A stretch of 64,000 bases of DNA, taken from assembly GCA_039619475.1 (NCBI GenBank), contig CM077115.1, positions 153,177,774-153,241,773 on the forward strand, written 5' to 3'. This stretch comes from Icerya purchasi (Eukaryota > Arthropoda > Insecta > Hemiptera > Monophlebidae). Under the pieces are notes generated by a model. The model searched no databases. It was not told the DNA's origin and worked only from the letters and a program-made list of their open reading frames with translations. Position 1 is the stretch's first letter; every line of letters begins with the position of its first letter. The position numbers and the translations under genes were made by a program. Of the stretch, positions 1 through 12,184 are shown one piece after another.

Positions 1-157
1 TATGCGAATGTGAATGTTTGGGAAAGTCATTAAAACAGATTATTTTATTTAATCATTTCTATTAATAATTAAATTAATATGGCATAATACTAATAACTCA
101 AAACATAGAAAAGATCTATATACTCTATAGAATCAATATATATTATATAGTTTTGAT

Positions 158-763
158 TTAATAATCAAATTTTAAAAGTGGCAAATTATATTTCATAAAT
201 AGTAATTTAGCTGCCTTTTCTTCTATGCGGCGATTTCTGAGTGACTTGTATATAAGACCGACTGTACTAAGTAATTGCACACTCGGATTGCTGGCTGGAG
301 GAGTGCTGAGATACTTGCGAGCAAGATCTGACAACTTGTATTTAAATTTAGTTTTCCATCAGTCCAGAGGGTTTTCATCGAGGGAGGCTCCTTTTTCTTT
401 GAGATATGTCTGCAGTTGTACTTTAATTTCATGTTCTTGTATGTCTCTACTACCCCCAGATTCTAAATCAGAGTCTTCGTCTTCACTTGGGCACCCCAGA
501 ATTCCAGCTAGATTGCTAATGAGACCTTTACGAGAACAATTAGAACTTATAGAAAGCTTATTGATATTATGTGTTAATTCCCTCGGTCTTTTAGTACCAG
601 ACGTTGAAGCTAAAGAATCGCTTAATGTGAGTGCAATAATGTCAGCATTTACTCTGTCCTTTACAATATCATAAAAAAATTTATGCTTGTACTGCGGATC
701 CAAAAACATTGAAATTGTAAATAAGGATTTTGTAAGAATATGTAGCAACTTGCACATTTGCAA
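158..763 (-). pseudogene. hAT transposase C-terminal pseudogene
   Basis: The minus strand encodes the C-terminal part of a hAT-superfamily transposase, including the hATC dimerisation region. Upstream it reads FLDPQYKHKFF, the usual entry into this part of hAT proteins. After an acidic linker it reaches LKEKGASLDENPLD, then a TGA at 359-361 where the family normally has a tryptophan codon. The same frame continues WKTKFKYKLSDLARKYLS and ends with the aliphatic LFMKYNL segment and a TAA at 158. Nothing of the catalytic N-terminal half is recognisable upstream of 763. The in-frame stop and missing 5' part make it inactive. The assignment rests on motif order alone. Confidence 0.8.
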
Positions 764-769
764 AATATT

Positions 770-836
770 CGCATCATTTGATGCGAATGCGAATATTAAA
801 AATAATGCAAACTATTCACATACATGAATGCGAATA
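770..836. repeat. GCGAAT-rich palindromic repeat
   Basis: This short stretch is built from overlapping ATTCGCAT and ATGCGAAT words, including TTCGCATCATTTGATGCGAA, which folds on itself. Related words occur at the first bases of the window (ATGCGAATGTGAATG). hAT elements often carry such subterminal motifs, so this may be the 5' subterminal region of the adjacent hAT pseudogene. No target duplication could be paired. Confidence 0.4.
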
Positions 837-879
837 TTCATAACATTGCTAGTCCATATGTGCTTTGCAGTTGGATCAC

Positions 880-1544
880 CCGGAATCACCATTAGTCCTA
901 GAAGTTCTGGCTGCCTTATACTAGCTGAGCTGAATAGGATACTGAGTTGTTTTTCTATAGGTCCCTAGTCATGCTGGGATTCAGGGGAATGAGTGTTTAG
1001 ATCTGGTCGCTCAGTCATCCATGACGTGCCCAATGCCGCTATTTGCTTTCAGTCCATTATCCTTGAGAAGTTTCCTGTCGGATGCAGTCTTCACACAGTG
1101 GAATCATGACAAGATGTCTCAATAAACCTTTCTCAGAGAATTGAAACCTACGACGGAGCCATAGTGGCCTCCAGTTGGAATGGAATGCAGAGTGTTCTCG
1201 GCAGTCAATCGCTTAAGAATGGGGCACACGTCTTTTTCCCACCACTACATCCTCAAACAAGCGCCAAAGCCAAATATCTGCCAACTTTGTTCTATCAATG
1301 AATACCCATCAGTTTTGAACATCTTATTGAAATACACATGTCTCAATGGGTTGCGGCGCAGACAGATTACATCACTTGCAGAGATCCTCTCAAATACCTC
1401 TACTGCTTTGAACAACCTCATGACTTTTGTTCAGTCTAACGAGCTGAGGAGTCTGATTTAAAACGTGGGTCCACTCACTGTGATAACCTAGTTACATGCA
1501 GTGTGTGGTTTAGTACTACTCAAAAAAAAAAAAAAAAAAAAAAA
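880..1544 (+). mobile_element. 5'-truncated non-LTR retrotransposon, RNase H to poly-A
   Basis: The plus strand carries the 3' end of a jockey/I-like LINE. Around 960 the translation gives VPSHAGIQGNE, the classic motif of the RNase H domain. From 1,180 to 1,461 an open stretch encodes the C-terminal tail with GHTSFSHHYILKQAP and NICQLCSINEYPSVLNILL, the cysteine/histidine-containing end of many insect LINE ORF2 proteins. The coding end is followed by about 60 bases and a 23-base poly-A run (1,522-1,544). Reverse transcriptase and endonuclease are absent, which fits 5' truncation. A frame change lies between the RNase H part and the tail, so it is dead. Confidence 0.8.
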
Positions 1545-1569
1545 GTATATAATAATAATTTAACAGACA

Positions 1570-1760
1570 TTTTTGTCATGACAGCCTAGTTACTAGAGTG
1601 TTTGACTTCCATTAAGAAAGTCTTGGGATTGATCCCGGGCGATGACACAAAAATTATTACAAAAAATTAAATTAAATAACCGCTAATAGTCATGTGGAAG
1701 GAAATGGCAAACCATCATGTATACCATCATAAGCACACTAGTTAATATGCAACAGGCACA
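1570..1760 (+). mobile_element. Possible tRNA-derived SINE
   Basis: Bases 1,582-1,645 look like a degraded tRNA-derived pol III promoter. A possible A-box (CTAGTTACTAGAGTG) is followed about 35 bases later by GGGATTGATCCCGGG, close to a B-box. Downstream is an AT-rich body with GGAAGGAAATGGCAAACC, as seen in tRNA-derived SINEs. No cloverleaf with complete stems is visible, so a functional tRNA gene is unlikely. Length and ends are uncertain. Confidence 0.4.
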
Positions 1761-2030
1761 CACGGGACTGCATTTGTATCGTGGTAAATCAAACATTTAT
1801 GTTCAGTTCCAAATGTAATGATGCATATAGTAATTGCCATGAACACTATGCCTATATTTGTATAAAATGTACCAATAGGTAGTCACAATAATTTGAATCG
1901 AGTGATACAACCAAAGAGAAGCGTTCATTAATACAAATATAATAATTACGTTCAATTCAAACAGAAATACTGATAATGTTTTTCTAGAAATTAATAAAAC
2001 TAACTACGCTTTAATTTATGTATTTTTTAG

Positions 2031-2302
2031 GAGATTATCTAGATATACAACTTGCCGGCCTGTTCAAAGAATTCATTCTATTAAGCAGCGCGCATTTTAA
2101 TTGTAAATTATGTCGAAAGAGATTGTGCAGTCGTTTATTGATTGATTGCCCACCTACCTATTTAACTTGGGATCAAAGCATTTTATCAGAAGGCGAATTT
2201 GTTAAACGATACTTTCTCAATGCAGAAATTACAGCTTTATTGGCGGTTTACTGCAATTTTTGGAATGCTAATATATTTTGGATCAATATTATATTAACAA
2301 TG
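2031..2302 (+). CDS. Candidate exon A of an unidentified host gene
   Basis: An open stretch begins right after TATTTTTTAG, a plausible splice acceptor, and stays open to ACAATG|GTACCG, a possible donor. It encodes about 90 residues including SSAHFNCKLCRKRLCSRLL, CPPTYLTWDQSILSEGEF and an aromatic hydrophobic end. The composition resembles real protein more than translated AT-rich DNA, with cysteines and a mixed polar/hydrophobic pattern. I do not recognise the family. The acceptor needs one base from an upstream exon and the donor leaves phase 0. It could share a gene with the candidate exon at 23,101, which starts in phase 0. Confidence 0.28.
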
Positions 2303-3000
2303 GTACCGTTTCATTGATTTCTCATTTTATTTCTATCATATTTTACTAATTTTAGCAATGAAATAAATTTAAGAATATGGGAATTTTAATCATAATTCTG
2401 TAATCCTTCTAAAGTATGTTTTACTTTTAAATAAGTCAATTAATTTTTTGGTACTTGCTGTTATCACATATTAATCATGCACATATAATACTAAATACGG
2501 GCCAAAGCTAGGTAAAATAAAATAAAATTAAAGAAATAAAAAAAAAAAAGAAGAAAACATAAGGGTAAAAGATAAAAATCAAAACGTCAATTAACTGTAA
2601 GCTTTTAATTATTAGTCGTTTCATGTGCTCAAGGGAATATAGCCCAACTAATGCTGAAGCTGTCAATTTTGCATGAATAAGCAAAGTTCAACATTGTCCA
2701 GGTCTCGCTACGGTCACACAGGGTTTCAATTTTTTCATTAATTAATTACAGCGACCGCCCCGATTTGTTCTGGTTAAATTTAGGTGTTTTACACTTTTCC
2801 TCTGAGATCGAATCCCGGCACTTTGTAACTAAATTTATACTTGTGAATTTGGTTCGTTGTTCGGCAGTTCCTTCCAGTTCGCAGCTGCACTGTCACGCTG
2901 CTCTCTAGTTTACTGGTCGGTTATTCATACTGGTTTTCTAGACCTTCAATAAACCTTAATGCACACGTTCGTCTTATTTAGAAGATCATCTACGTTTCAA
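2303..3000. other. AT-rich sequence, nothing recognised
   Basis: No coding signal was recognised here. The stretch holds an A-rich tract near 2,520-2,560 and moderately GC-richer sequence around 2,750-2,950, with no terminal repeats that I could pair. Confidence 0.5.
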
Positions 3001-4700
3001 TGGCTTGCCTCCGTGGATGAGCGATAGAAATATGTTTGCAAATACAGTTTAAATGTATCCAAATTGTCTGTTTTTATTGCGTTTAATACAACTCTCCAAT
3101 TGGCTCAATCTTGAGTAATGCTCACTAGTTTCCCTGAGTGTACCTGACGCATAAACAATTCTATTGACGATTTAAAACACTTCATTTTTGAATGTCCTAC
3201 CCTCTCAGCTTTCCATAATCATACTGAACTTGATAGGATAAACCATGTGGCGGAAAGAGCAGTGCCTTAAGTTTACTCTGAAAAACTCATTATCTCCCAC
3301 ACTGTAATTCAACCATGAAACCAAAGAAATGAATAGCTTGAACGGCATGGTCTACTTTTGCATATTAAGGTAATATAATTATTAATTTAATGTGTTAATA
3401 ATTAATAATTATTTACTATAACTTACAAAAAGTAAGTAAATTTGTTTCTTAGATAATTCGATTTTAAATATAATAATGCTTTAACAAATTCCTTGCTTTT
3501 ACAATAAGTTATTAATTATATATCCATTTGTTAATTTATGCACTTTTATAGACTCATTATACAAACACGTTGATACATAGTTAATGGAACTGTATTTACA
3601 TCCCGTCGCAAACCTTAGCTTAAGTGCACACACAGAGTTAGCCACACTACACTCACACACTTAGATTTTAAACACACTAGTCCTCTATCCTATTATAACT
3701 CAATTTTTTATTTTAAATTAATACACTTGTTCCATCCGCAATGTCGGGAATGGGGATTTAAAAAAAAAAAATCCCTAAGCTATAAACCCTAAGCGTTATA
3801 TTATCCATGTCAGCCCGATGAATTTGTAGATCATGAACTCATAAATGAAAACTGTCACAAGGACTGAATCGCAGACCTTTATTTATGTTTCACTGCAGAC
3901 TGTGTGTTTGGCATTAGTGTACATTGTGAATTTTCAGTCTGCCAGTATATTGCTGAGTAACGTCACCATGGTACAACATAGTATGGCGTGGGCCATTTTT
4001 AGGAGCAAGCTATCCCGTCGTACACGTTCGTCTAATTTAGAAGACTATCAACGTTTTAACGGCTTGTCTCTGTGGATAAGCGATAGAAATATGCAAATAT
4101 AGTTTAAATTTATCGGTAACCACGCGCAGTGACGAATTCGATTATGTATGTTTTTTTTGTTTTTTTTTTGAGAGCTAGCCAACCAACCTGGGTAGTAATA
4201 CTTTGCAATCGAGTACACTGAAGCCTAAGTGCTGTTCTGAGAAGCTCTGTTTATAATACTGCTCTAGACGAACGATAACATTTATTCTTGACTAAATCTT
4301 TTGAGCATCTTTCTCTAAGTTCTCTTTGTATTTCAATAGTTCGTTTTCACCATAAAAATTTACATATCTGTTGGCTTGTTTCATCTAAAACCGAATTGTC
4401 CGTTTTTATTGTGTTTAATACAATACTCCAATTGGCACAATCCTGTGTGAGTAATGCTCACCTATAAATCGTAGGCGCTTTATTATCTGCGTCAGCCCGA
4501 ATAATTTGTAGATCATGAACTCATAAATTGAACCTGTCATAAGAACTGAATCGCAGACCTTTATTTAGGTTTCACCGCAGACTGTGTGTTTGACATTAGA
4601 GTATACACTGTGAATTTTTTGCCTGCCAGTATATTGCCGAGTAACGTCACCACTGTATGACATGGCATGGCGTAGGCTATTTTTGAGAGCAAGCCATCCC
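3000..4700. repeat. Diverged direct repeats (about 235 bp and shorter)
   Basis: Bases about 3,780-4,020 recur at about 4,460-4,700: both contain GTAGATCATGAACTCATAAA, ACTGAATCGCAGACCTTTAT, CGCAGACTGTGTGTTTG or close variants, and GAGTAACGTCACCA. Bases about 2,990-3,125 match in two pieces, at about 4,020-4,110 (GATAGAAATATG context) and 4,390-4,455 (GTTTAATACAAT context). The arrangement suggests an old segmental duplication or two partial copies of an unnamed repeat. A short open frame at 3,845-4,102 falls inside the repeat and has no protein-like features. Confidence 0.6.
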
Positions 4701-4835
4701 CTATCAAATGCTGCTGTTGTCTTCAGGAATTTTTTGGAAACCCAATTTCAATGTATATTGCTAGTGCTGTGACTAGTTCATAAAATAATGTTTAGAACGA
4801 TAGCCATCTGGGAATTGTGAATGTACTTTTTTTAG

Positions 4836-4967
4836 ACGAATTTGGTCTTCCAAGTGGCTTTGTGCAATCAAAGATCATACTGTTCAATAGTGAACATCGC
4901 GACCACAGATTTCTACATTTATTTTTAGTTGTACAGATAGCGTTTAGGGCAACAGTTATATGGAATG
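4836..4967 (+). CDS. Candidate exon B, weak
   Basis: An open stretch is bordered by GTACTTTTTTTAG (acceptor-like) and GGAAT|GTAAGC (good donor match). In the frame leaving phase 0 it encodes EFGLPSGFVQSKIILFNSEH followed by a hydrophobic segment ending AFRATVIWN. The splice signals attract attention more than the protein, which I do not recognise. Its acceptor phase does not fit candidate exon A, although its donor phase fits candidate exon C. Confidence 0.18.
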
Positions 4968-5194
4968 TAAGCAATCGATATACAAATGGAGCTCCCCAAA
5001 TGTGTCCGTCTACATATTAACTAGTGCACATATGATAATATGCATGTCTGTCATTGCCTTCTATGTGATTATTGGCAATAATTTATTGTTATTTTTAATA
5101 ATTTCTTGTTGTCATCTGAGGTCAAACTAAGCACCTCGGTGATGGAAGACAAGCAACCAGGCTACCCTGACCAATTAGTATGTTGGTAGATAGA

Positions 5195-7975
5195 AAACCT
5201 GCGTTCTGGGACACAGTTCCAATTTTTATCACTAGGGGATGAAAGAGTGCTAGTGTTGCATTAGTAGTACTATAAGATTGTATGTCCTAGAACACTTCAA
5301 GTTTGTGTGGCATCACTCCAGCTCTAGTGGGGACCGTGTCCTGGAGCCCCACTTTCTAGTGGTTAGTTATATGTATAATAAAACAAAGAAAAATTTGTAA
5401 CCTAAGCTATATACTTCTTGATGTATTATTCTGTCCACTGCAAAGCTATGTTTGAAACAGTTAGTGACTTGTTGTAGGAGGTTTATAGAATTTTCTGATC
5501 TAATGATTATGATACAGTGGTTGAGACGAGTAACTGAGATGATACTGTTTGGTTGGGAAGATATGTGTTATAGAATTCCTGGGGAGTGTAATTATGTCTG
5601 TTTAATAATAAATATTTGGCTTAGGGGTAGAATCCTACTTGGTAATTAAATCAGTCATTGTGCTCATTACATAGCAGTTATAATATAATTAGCCAAAATT
5701 AGCTGATACATGTTGAGACATGAGCAACTTGTCAATTCTTGATCCATGCAGTCAATTTGATTTCTTAATTTTAATCTATACTAAACAACTGTATATTACT
5801 ATGCTCACATCAAATCTGTTAGGGTTGGTAATTTTTGGGGTAGATATTGCTCTATTGCATTAGACAGTCACACATATATACACATTATCATCATCATCAC
5901 CATTGTTATCATTGTTACATTGCATGTGTACCATTAAGCTATAACACACACGTATACTATCTTACACATTCATAAAGTATGTTAAAGGTATGCACATTAC
6001 TGCATTGGAGAGTTTCGGCTCTTTACACATTGAAAATTTTATAAAAACGTGAATAATTAGATAGTAGACTCAACACGTGACAAAAGCAACTCATAAAAGA
6101 ATGTACATTGAGCACAGCCTTTTGCAGTGATTAAAATGGTTGTATATTACCACATATTAGTGGCTTAATCAGTTTTTATCAATCATCCACTCTGATTACT
6201 CATATGTATAGAATCACATTAGAATCATATAGCCTAGGACAAGAATAAACCTTGTGGGGGTTAGTGCTGCAGTTATTTTGGCTGCATACATTTGAATACA
6301 TTCACAATTATATTGATTAGAAATGCAGAAATTCATCTTTTAAATCATGTAAACACAATGGATGATTCACACATATATGAAATATACAACAAATTATACA
6401 CCCAAACAAGCATTGCTAGCAAAGATTGGCTTAGTTTAGATTAGATTGTATATAAAATCCATTCTCAGAGACATATCCATTCAAACAAGTGTGGAAGGCA
6501 TATAATATTTAGTTGGAAAGTTGTATTAGTATTGGCTGTTTATAGATATAGCAAAGCACATCTCTAAAGGAGGCATGCATAAAAACAGCAGATTTGGTAT
6601 GAGTTAAAAAATTTAAAGATGGCTGGTTAACATTAAAACATATTCTCAAAGTGCGCACAAACATGAACGGCTGGTACTAGTTAGCAAATTATAAAAAATT
6701 GGTTAGGCAATTATGCATGTATGAACGACACACATGTAAATACATAGGCACACAAAGCAACTTAACTATGTTAACAGGGTATATTAACTTTGGTAAACAT
6801 TGTATAAACGTTTGTTACCAAGCGATAGTTTCGCCATATCATATCTGGTCAAATAATTGCAGATATATAAAATCAATTCCAAATCAAGAGATAGTTCATC
6901 ACTCTCCGTAAAAATAAAAGAACAGGTGGTCGCAATATAGACATAAATGTACAAATGCATGGATAGATGGACAGATGGATTGATGGATGCACACACACAT
7001 GCAAACATGCATACACATACATGTGCGCGCGCATACACACATACACAACAACATAGCAGGGATTAGTAAGTTATATTAGTATTAGTTAGTTATAGATATA
7101 GTAAAGCAATCCCCACAACATGCACATGGCAAAAACAGCAGATTTGTTGTTGGGTTAGAAAAAAGTGGCTTGTCAGCAGTAAAGCATATTCTCAAAGCAT
7201 ATACAAACAAGGTTAGTACATTATTAAACTGTTCAGGCGCAGTGTAAATACATCATCATCACATGTACAAACACACAAGCATACAAAATAACCTAGTAGA
7301 TGTTAGAAAAATTATAATTGAGTAGTTAAAGCCTGCTTCTAATCTCCATTACGGGATGAGTGTTGTTATTGAGTAATGGGTATTTCATTATTGGTGTTGA
7401 CAAAGGAAGTAGGCAGGACCAAGAAGATTTATTTTACTGAGATAGCATCATGTCCTACAATAATACTGGTGTGACATTAGCACACATGCATAATTTTATG
7501 TCCTAGAAGTTTCATTGCAAGGGTGCAGTTCCCTGTACTGAGCAACACTAATGTGACTCTTATGCATACTTTTATGTCCTAAAGGCTTCATTGTAAGGGT
7601 GTAGTTTGTTGTACTGCTACAATGCTAATTAGATGCTAGCGCTGCTGTATGTAGTTCCTTGTACTTCAGCAACATTAATGTGACACTAGCACTCCTATAT
7701 CCCCTGGTTTCATGTGTGACTATTCTTTGGGGAATGTGTTTTATTATACCTATAGCCAATCGCTGGAAAATAGGGCTCCAAGGCTGAAGGCTCCAGGCCA
7801 AGGTTCCCACATCATCTTGAAGTATCCCAGAACATACATTCTTACACTACTACTAATGTGACACTAGTACTCATGCGTGTAGTTCCCTGTACTGCCACAA
7901 CACTCATGTGACACTTGCGCTCCTCCATCTCCTAATGGCAAAAATTGGAACTGTGTCCCAGAATGCAGATTTTCT
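5195..7975. repeat. Inverted repeat pair with variable interior
   Basis: About 80 bases at 5,190-5,275 reappear in reverse complement at about 7,905-7,975. Shared words include TTGGAACTGTGTCCCAGAA and TTTTCTAT. Between them lie AT-rich DNA, CA-rich microsatellites and several diverged repeats of TATGTCCTA and GTGACACTAGCACTC type (7,440-7,930). This could be a 2.8-kb decayed element with short terminal inverted repeats, or two opposed copies of one repeat. No target duplication was found. Confidence 0.45.
6510..7300 (+). repeat. Tandem segmental duplication, about 550 bp
   Basis: Bases about 6,510-6,780 and about 7,065-7,300 align colinearly. Both contain GTTATAGATATAG or a close variant, AAAAACAGCAGATTTG, a TATTCTCAAAG element and then ACACAAGCATACAAA-like words. 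They are diverged, so this is an old tandem duplication. Between them are simple repeats such as GGATAGATGGACAGATGGAT (6,960-6,990) and CA runs. No gene is recognised. Confidence 0.55.
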
Positions 7976-8718
7976 ATTTACTTATGCTGTGTATTACTAA
8001 GAGGGAATATTGGTCTCTAGCCCGTGGGATCTTTTTTCTCGCCAAGTTTGTTTTTTAATGGCAAGAACTTTGGTAACTTTGAAAATCTAGGGTATAAAAC
8101 TAGTGGCAAATGTTCGGGTAAGCAGCTTTAGCATGATTTTTTTAGCTTTTTATCCAAAATTTTTATTAAATTCCATTTCATAGGCGTATATGATCCAGTC
8201 TAATGGAGTTTCCTGTTTATAATCGGTTAAATTTCACATATCGCCTATGTAAATCATATATACACTATTTATAAACCACCAAACAGTAATAAAGGCTTCT
8301 GAAATGACAACAAGTCTCTAACGAATAACAGTGGAAAGGTTATTCCGCTGACAGATTATAATGCGAGAAACGAGATGTCGAATTGTTTCAGTAACAAGTA
8401 TGCTGGAAATACACTCTATGATTTATGAACATGAAATAATTTTTGCATTTTGACTCCCCGCAGACCTACCGGTTTTTCCTGCAGTCTAAAGCAATAAACG
8501 TAGTATAATAGATTTTGTAGTGGTCAAGAAGGTATACAATTTTAGTTCTGCCGTTTCTATTAAAGTCAAATATCTTCCGATCATAATCTGGTATTTTGCT
8601 CTCTTACAGTGAATTATATCATATGTACAAAACGTGCATACTATAATTACTAACAAAATAAACAGGAACTATTCTATGTCTCATTTCGCTTCGGCTTAGT
8701 TCGTTTTGTCCTTACATA
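7976..8718. other. Non-coding, nothing recognised
   Basis: This stretch holds no frame with protein-like content and no repeat that I could pair. Confidence 0.5.
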
Positions 8719-9841
8719 GTGTCCTTTTTCAATCTCCCTCATTTTATTTTTAATTTCGCCAATCTCTGCCATCCTCCAAATAGGTTTACTGTTCCTACAC
8801 TCTATAAGTTTCTTCCGCAGGCCCTAATCACACTGGAATTCCACAGTTTTATCAATTCTCAATTTCCTTCGCTTGCAACCATAATTACAGATGGTTCGAA
8901 GAAGCCGGATGATGTCGGTACTTCTTTTATCCTCCCCCAGATTTTTGCTTTTCAGAATATTTTCGTCTACCTCCGTTCTGTTCTACATTCATAAACGTAT
9001 TAATGACTATACTACGTTCCATTATTTTCATTTCCTCCAATCACCTTTCCTCTAAATTCTTGGTTATATCTGACTCCATGACCGCCCTTTAATTCATTCT
9101 CCCCTACCTGATTATTCCTGTGATTTTATCATACTCCACATACGCTCACTTATCCACATTCTTTCTTCCCTCCTTTGTATTGATATTGATATTTATTATG
9201 TGTTCCTAATCATTCGGGCATCTTCAGTAATAAAGCAACGGACTCCTTAGATCAGGTTTCTGCCTCTTCTCACTTCTTCTTTAAAAAAGTCCCATCGTCT
9301 AATTTCCTTCCGCTGTGTAGAAGTTTTCATCTTAGATTATGGTATCAGATATATACGTTTCCTTTTTCTTTAACAATTGTTCTTTCTATCTGTCTGTCCA
9401 ACCTAATCTTCCTGCCAATCCGTGGTTCTCTTTGTTTCCTTCACTTCGTCGTTCTGTTGTTGTCTTCGTTATTCGCTTGTGCTCTTAAGCCATACTTTAT
9501 TATCTTCCTCCCGTTTTCATTTTTCATTGGTTGCCTCTCCATATTGTCCTCTTCACTCAAACGTTTGTGATGCGGACCATGTGTTCGTTAAGTGTTCATC
9601 TCTTTCTGTTGAGTGCTCTGCTTTCTACTTCAGTTTGCTGAGACTTGGTCTTCCTACTCCTTATTGCGCCTCTTATGTCCTATCTTTTCCCTCTCCACAG
9701 ATTGTTCCTATTGTCTGTTCCTTTCTCCTAACAACATGTGATCCTATCAAGATATAATTGATTCCTCCCTATTCTAATTGTTTCTGTGTAAAGGTCCCCG
9801 GTTGACAGACCCAAAAAGAAAAAAAAAAAAAAAAAAAAAAA
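8719..9841 (+). mobile_element. 5'-truncated LINE, RNase H to poly-A
   Basis: The plus strand holds the 3' part of a jockey/I-like LINE of the same family as the element at 19,200-22,737. Near 8,880 the translation gives ATIITDGSKKPDDVG, the first RNase H motif. Near 9,205 it gives HSGIFSNKATDSLDQV, the motif around the last catalytic residues. The open tail at 9,422-9,757 has CDADHVFVKCSSLSVECS and LGLPTPYCASYVL, closely matching the tail of the other copy. The copy ends in an almost pure 30-base A run (9,812-9,841). Several frame changes show it is inactive. Confidence 0.82.
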
Positions 9842-10297
9842 GATGTTCGATTAACCAGCTTAACCATTATAATGAACACTGGCTATTGAATTGGCAGTCC
9901 CTAAACTGAAATTTACTTCCTTTCCACTGCATTCTGTGCCACGTTACTAATCCAATTATAAAAATAAGGAATTATATCAGATAGCGGTATATATTTTCTT
10001 TGTTCCATAGCGCACAGTCAATTATTAAAAAAAATTCTGAAACTTTTTTACCAAAGCTGTTCACATACTACTGCTTAAAGATAAAAATGAGGTTTCTTTA
10101 ATTGTAAATTATCCAACTTTACCACTAAGGAAATCCCTGGAAAGTTTATAAGACTTTCAATAATCAAGTCTCCTCACTCCCGCCGTTTCTTAACCCAAGT
10201 ACTAGCTCGCACATGTACTCTGACTTTAGCAAAGCCGAATTGTTAGCGAACCATCAGTTTCACATTTACTCCCCCCTAATAGAAATATGTATCAACT
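9842..10297. other. Non-coding, nothing recognised
   Basis: AT-rich sequence between the poly-A end of the preceding LINE and the inverted repeat. I see no coding or repeat structure in it. Confidence 0.5.
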
Positions 10298-10897
10298 GAG
10301 TAGATGGTAAGTATATTCGCTAGGACAGTTGCATGTGTAGTGATGAGCCCTTGATCGCTGTAATTAATGGGCAAGAGAATGAGTCACCCTGATGAGTCTC
10401 GTTGTGCCACGCGACGATCACATTAAATTAGGGGAACAACCCCTGTTCAACAAGTGTTCATATACCCGATAGACACATGCAGGCACCACCGCAATAACCT
10501 TTGCAAAATGGTACTGACTATTCCAACACACGCTTCTACAACTGCAGCAAACGCTCATTGCAAAAAGCACATCAACTGCTCTGCACACACAGCAGCTGCC
10601 ACCGCGACAATCACACAGAATTGGGTCGGAGATTTACAGATAAAGTGGAAAGATGTACACAGTTCATAAAATATTACAGAAAGTATTTGCATTATAGCGC
10701 TTCGGTATTTCATCATATATGTATATCAGCAACCGTAGTTCGAAAATTAGGGAAAAAACTAATAAAAATAATAAAACAGGAAAAAAGAGGAAATAAACTG
10801 TTTCAGGGTGACTCATCCCCTTGCCCATTAATTACAGCGTTCGAGGGCTCACCACTACACATGCAACTGTCCTAGCGAATATACTTACCATCTACTC
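10298..10897. repeat. 600-bp inverted-repeat element (about 95-bp arms)
   Basis: Bases 10,298-10,393 are the near-perfect reverse complement of 10,803-10,897; both contain GTAGATGGTAAGTATATTCG and GCTGTAATTAATGGGCAAG. The roughly 410-bp interior has CA-rich and GC-richer sequence and a short frame at 10,501-10,875 that I do not recognise. The flanks do not give a clear target duplication. The structure abuts the LINE RT piece that starts at about 10,900. It may be a MITE or the product of an inverted duplication. Confidence 0.65.
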
Positions 10898-10899
10898 AC

Positions 10900-12180
10900 C
10901 TGCAAGAAAAAATTCCCAAATCTGCTCTACTCTTCGCACATACTTTAGTATTTCAAAATCACTTAAGCTAAAACAATCCGCTGGTTTTCGCGATATTCCG
11001 AATGCAGCTTTGAAAAATCTTTTACCGATAGTAACTTCTTTAGCATACGCTATATTTAAATTCAGCTATTATCCGCAACGATGGAAATTTTCTAAAATTA
11101 TCGCGTTTCCTAATAAGCCTGCGAACGATTCTTGGCGCGTCGACAACATTCGCCCCATCAGCCTTCTTAGTAGTTCAAGTAAAGTGGTGGAGATAATTAT
11201 ATTAAAACGTCTCATGTTACATTCTGATAGTTCAACCATCATCCATTCGGAACAGTTTGGGTTTATGGGCACCTTGCAGTGCGACAGTTGCTAAAATTAG
11301 GGAATTTATAACTCACAACTTTAACTGTAATAGTATATACGTGTACAGGCACGATATATTACTAAGATGTAACTGAAGCATTTGACACTACTCAGCACGA
11401 TGAAATAATGTTCAAAATGATCAAGACTGAATTTGCGGGTTAACTAATTAGACTAGTCATGAGAGCTACTTAAGTGTAAACATTTGCAGTTCACATCTCT
11501 GATACTTTGTCGTCATCAAAAGTTCAGTTGTTTTCACGCGGGGTGGGGGGGTGCCAATTCTATTTAATATATTTCTTTACGATTTCCTTGCATCATCTCG
11601 CATTAACACGGGCTGCTCTTTGTTGATGCCGTTACGCTTTACTGCGGCTCACAAAGGCCGAACGCGATTGCTAACAAGCCTCAATTCGGGGTTGGTGGCG
11701 TCTTTCGATTTTTTAAATCTAAAATGGCGCATTTCTGCAAATTCTGCTAAATCCGAAGCGATTTTCTTATCTTCCTAGGAATTAAGGAATTGCACATACA
11801 AGCCTGGCCTGATTAACCACCCCGGTACGGTACTAGATGAAAGCGTAAACTTTAATAAACATGTCAATCGTACCATTGTTAAAACTAATCGCGCTATTAT
11901 TTATGCCCATCGTCGTTAGGCCGTTTTTAAATATCGATAACAAACTAGTTCTATACGAAGCAATTATTAGAACAATTTTAAGTTACGTATCGTTTGATGT
12001 GGTTCTCAATATCTAACGTCCGTTATAAACAACTACAGTTCATAAGAAATGGGTATAGTTAGGTGCGTACTAAAGACGTCTCATATTGCCAGGATTTCCA
12101 TGATGCAAAATGCCCTTAAGTGTTGCCATATTGTCGTAATTAAGTCATTTCTTCAGCAAAGAGATTTTTTTTTTTTTTTT
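10900..12180 (+). mobile_element. Jockey-like LINE reverse transcriptase, decayed
   Basis: The frame at 10,821-11,294 encodes the RT fingers of a jockey-superfamily LINE: AGFRDIPNAALKN, then FSKIIAFPNKPANDSW and NIRPISLLSSSSKVVE, ending SEQFGFMG. Further along other frames give DVTEAFDTTQHDE (motif A), GVPILFNIFLYDF (motif B region) and WRISANSAKSEAIFL after the motif C region. The YxDD box itself is damaged. Frame changes and stops separate these blocks. The copy ends near an 18-base T run (12,163-12,180), where the opposite-strand RTE-like element begins. Confidence 0.8.
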
Positions 12181-12184
12181 TGAA

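Noticed and set aside
1582..1645. A functional tRNA gene
   Set aside because: Only A-box- and B-box-like words are present; acceptor and anticodon stems do not form.
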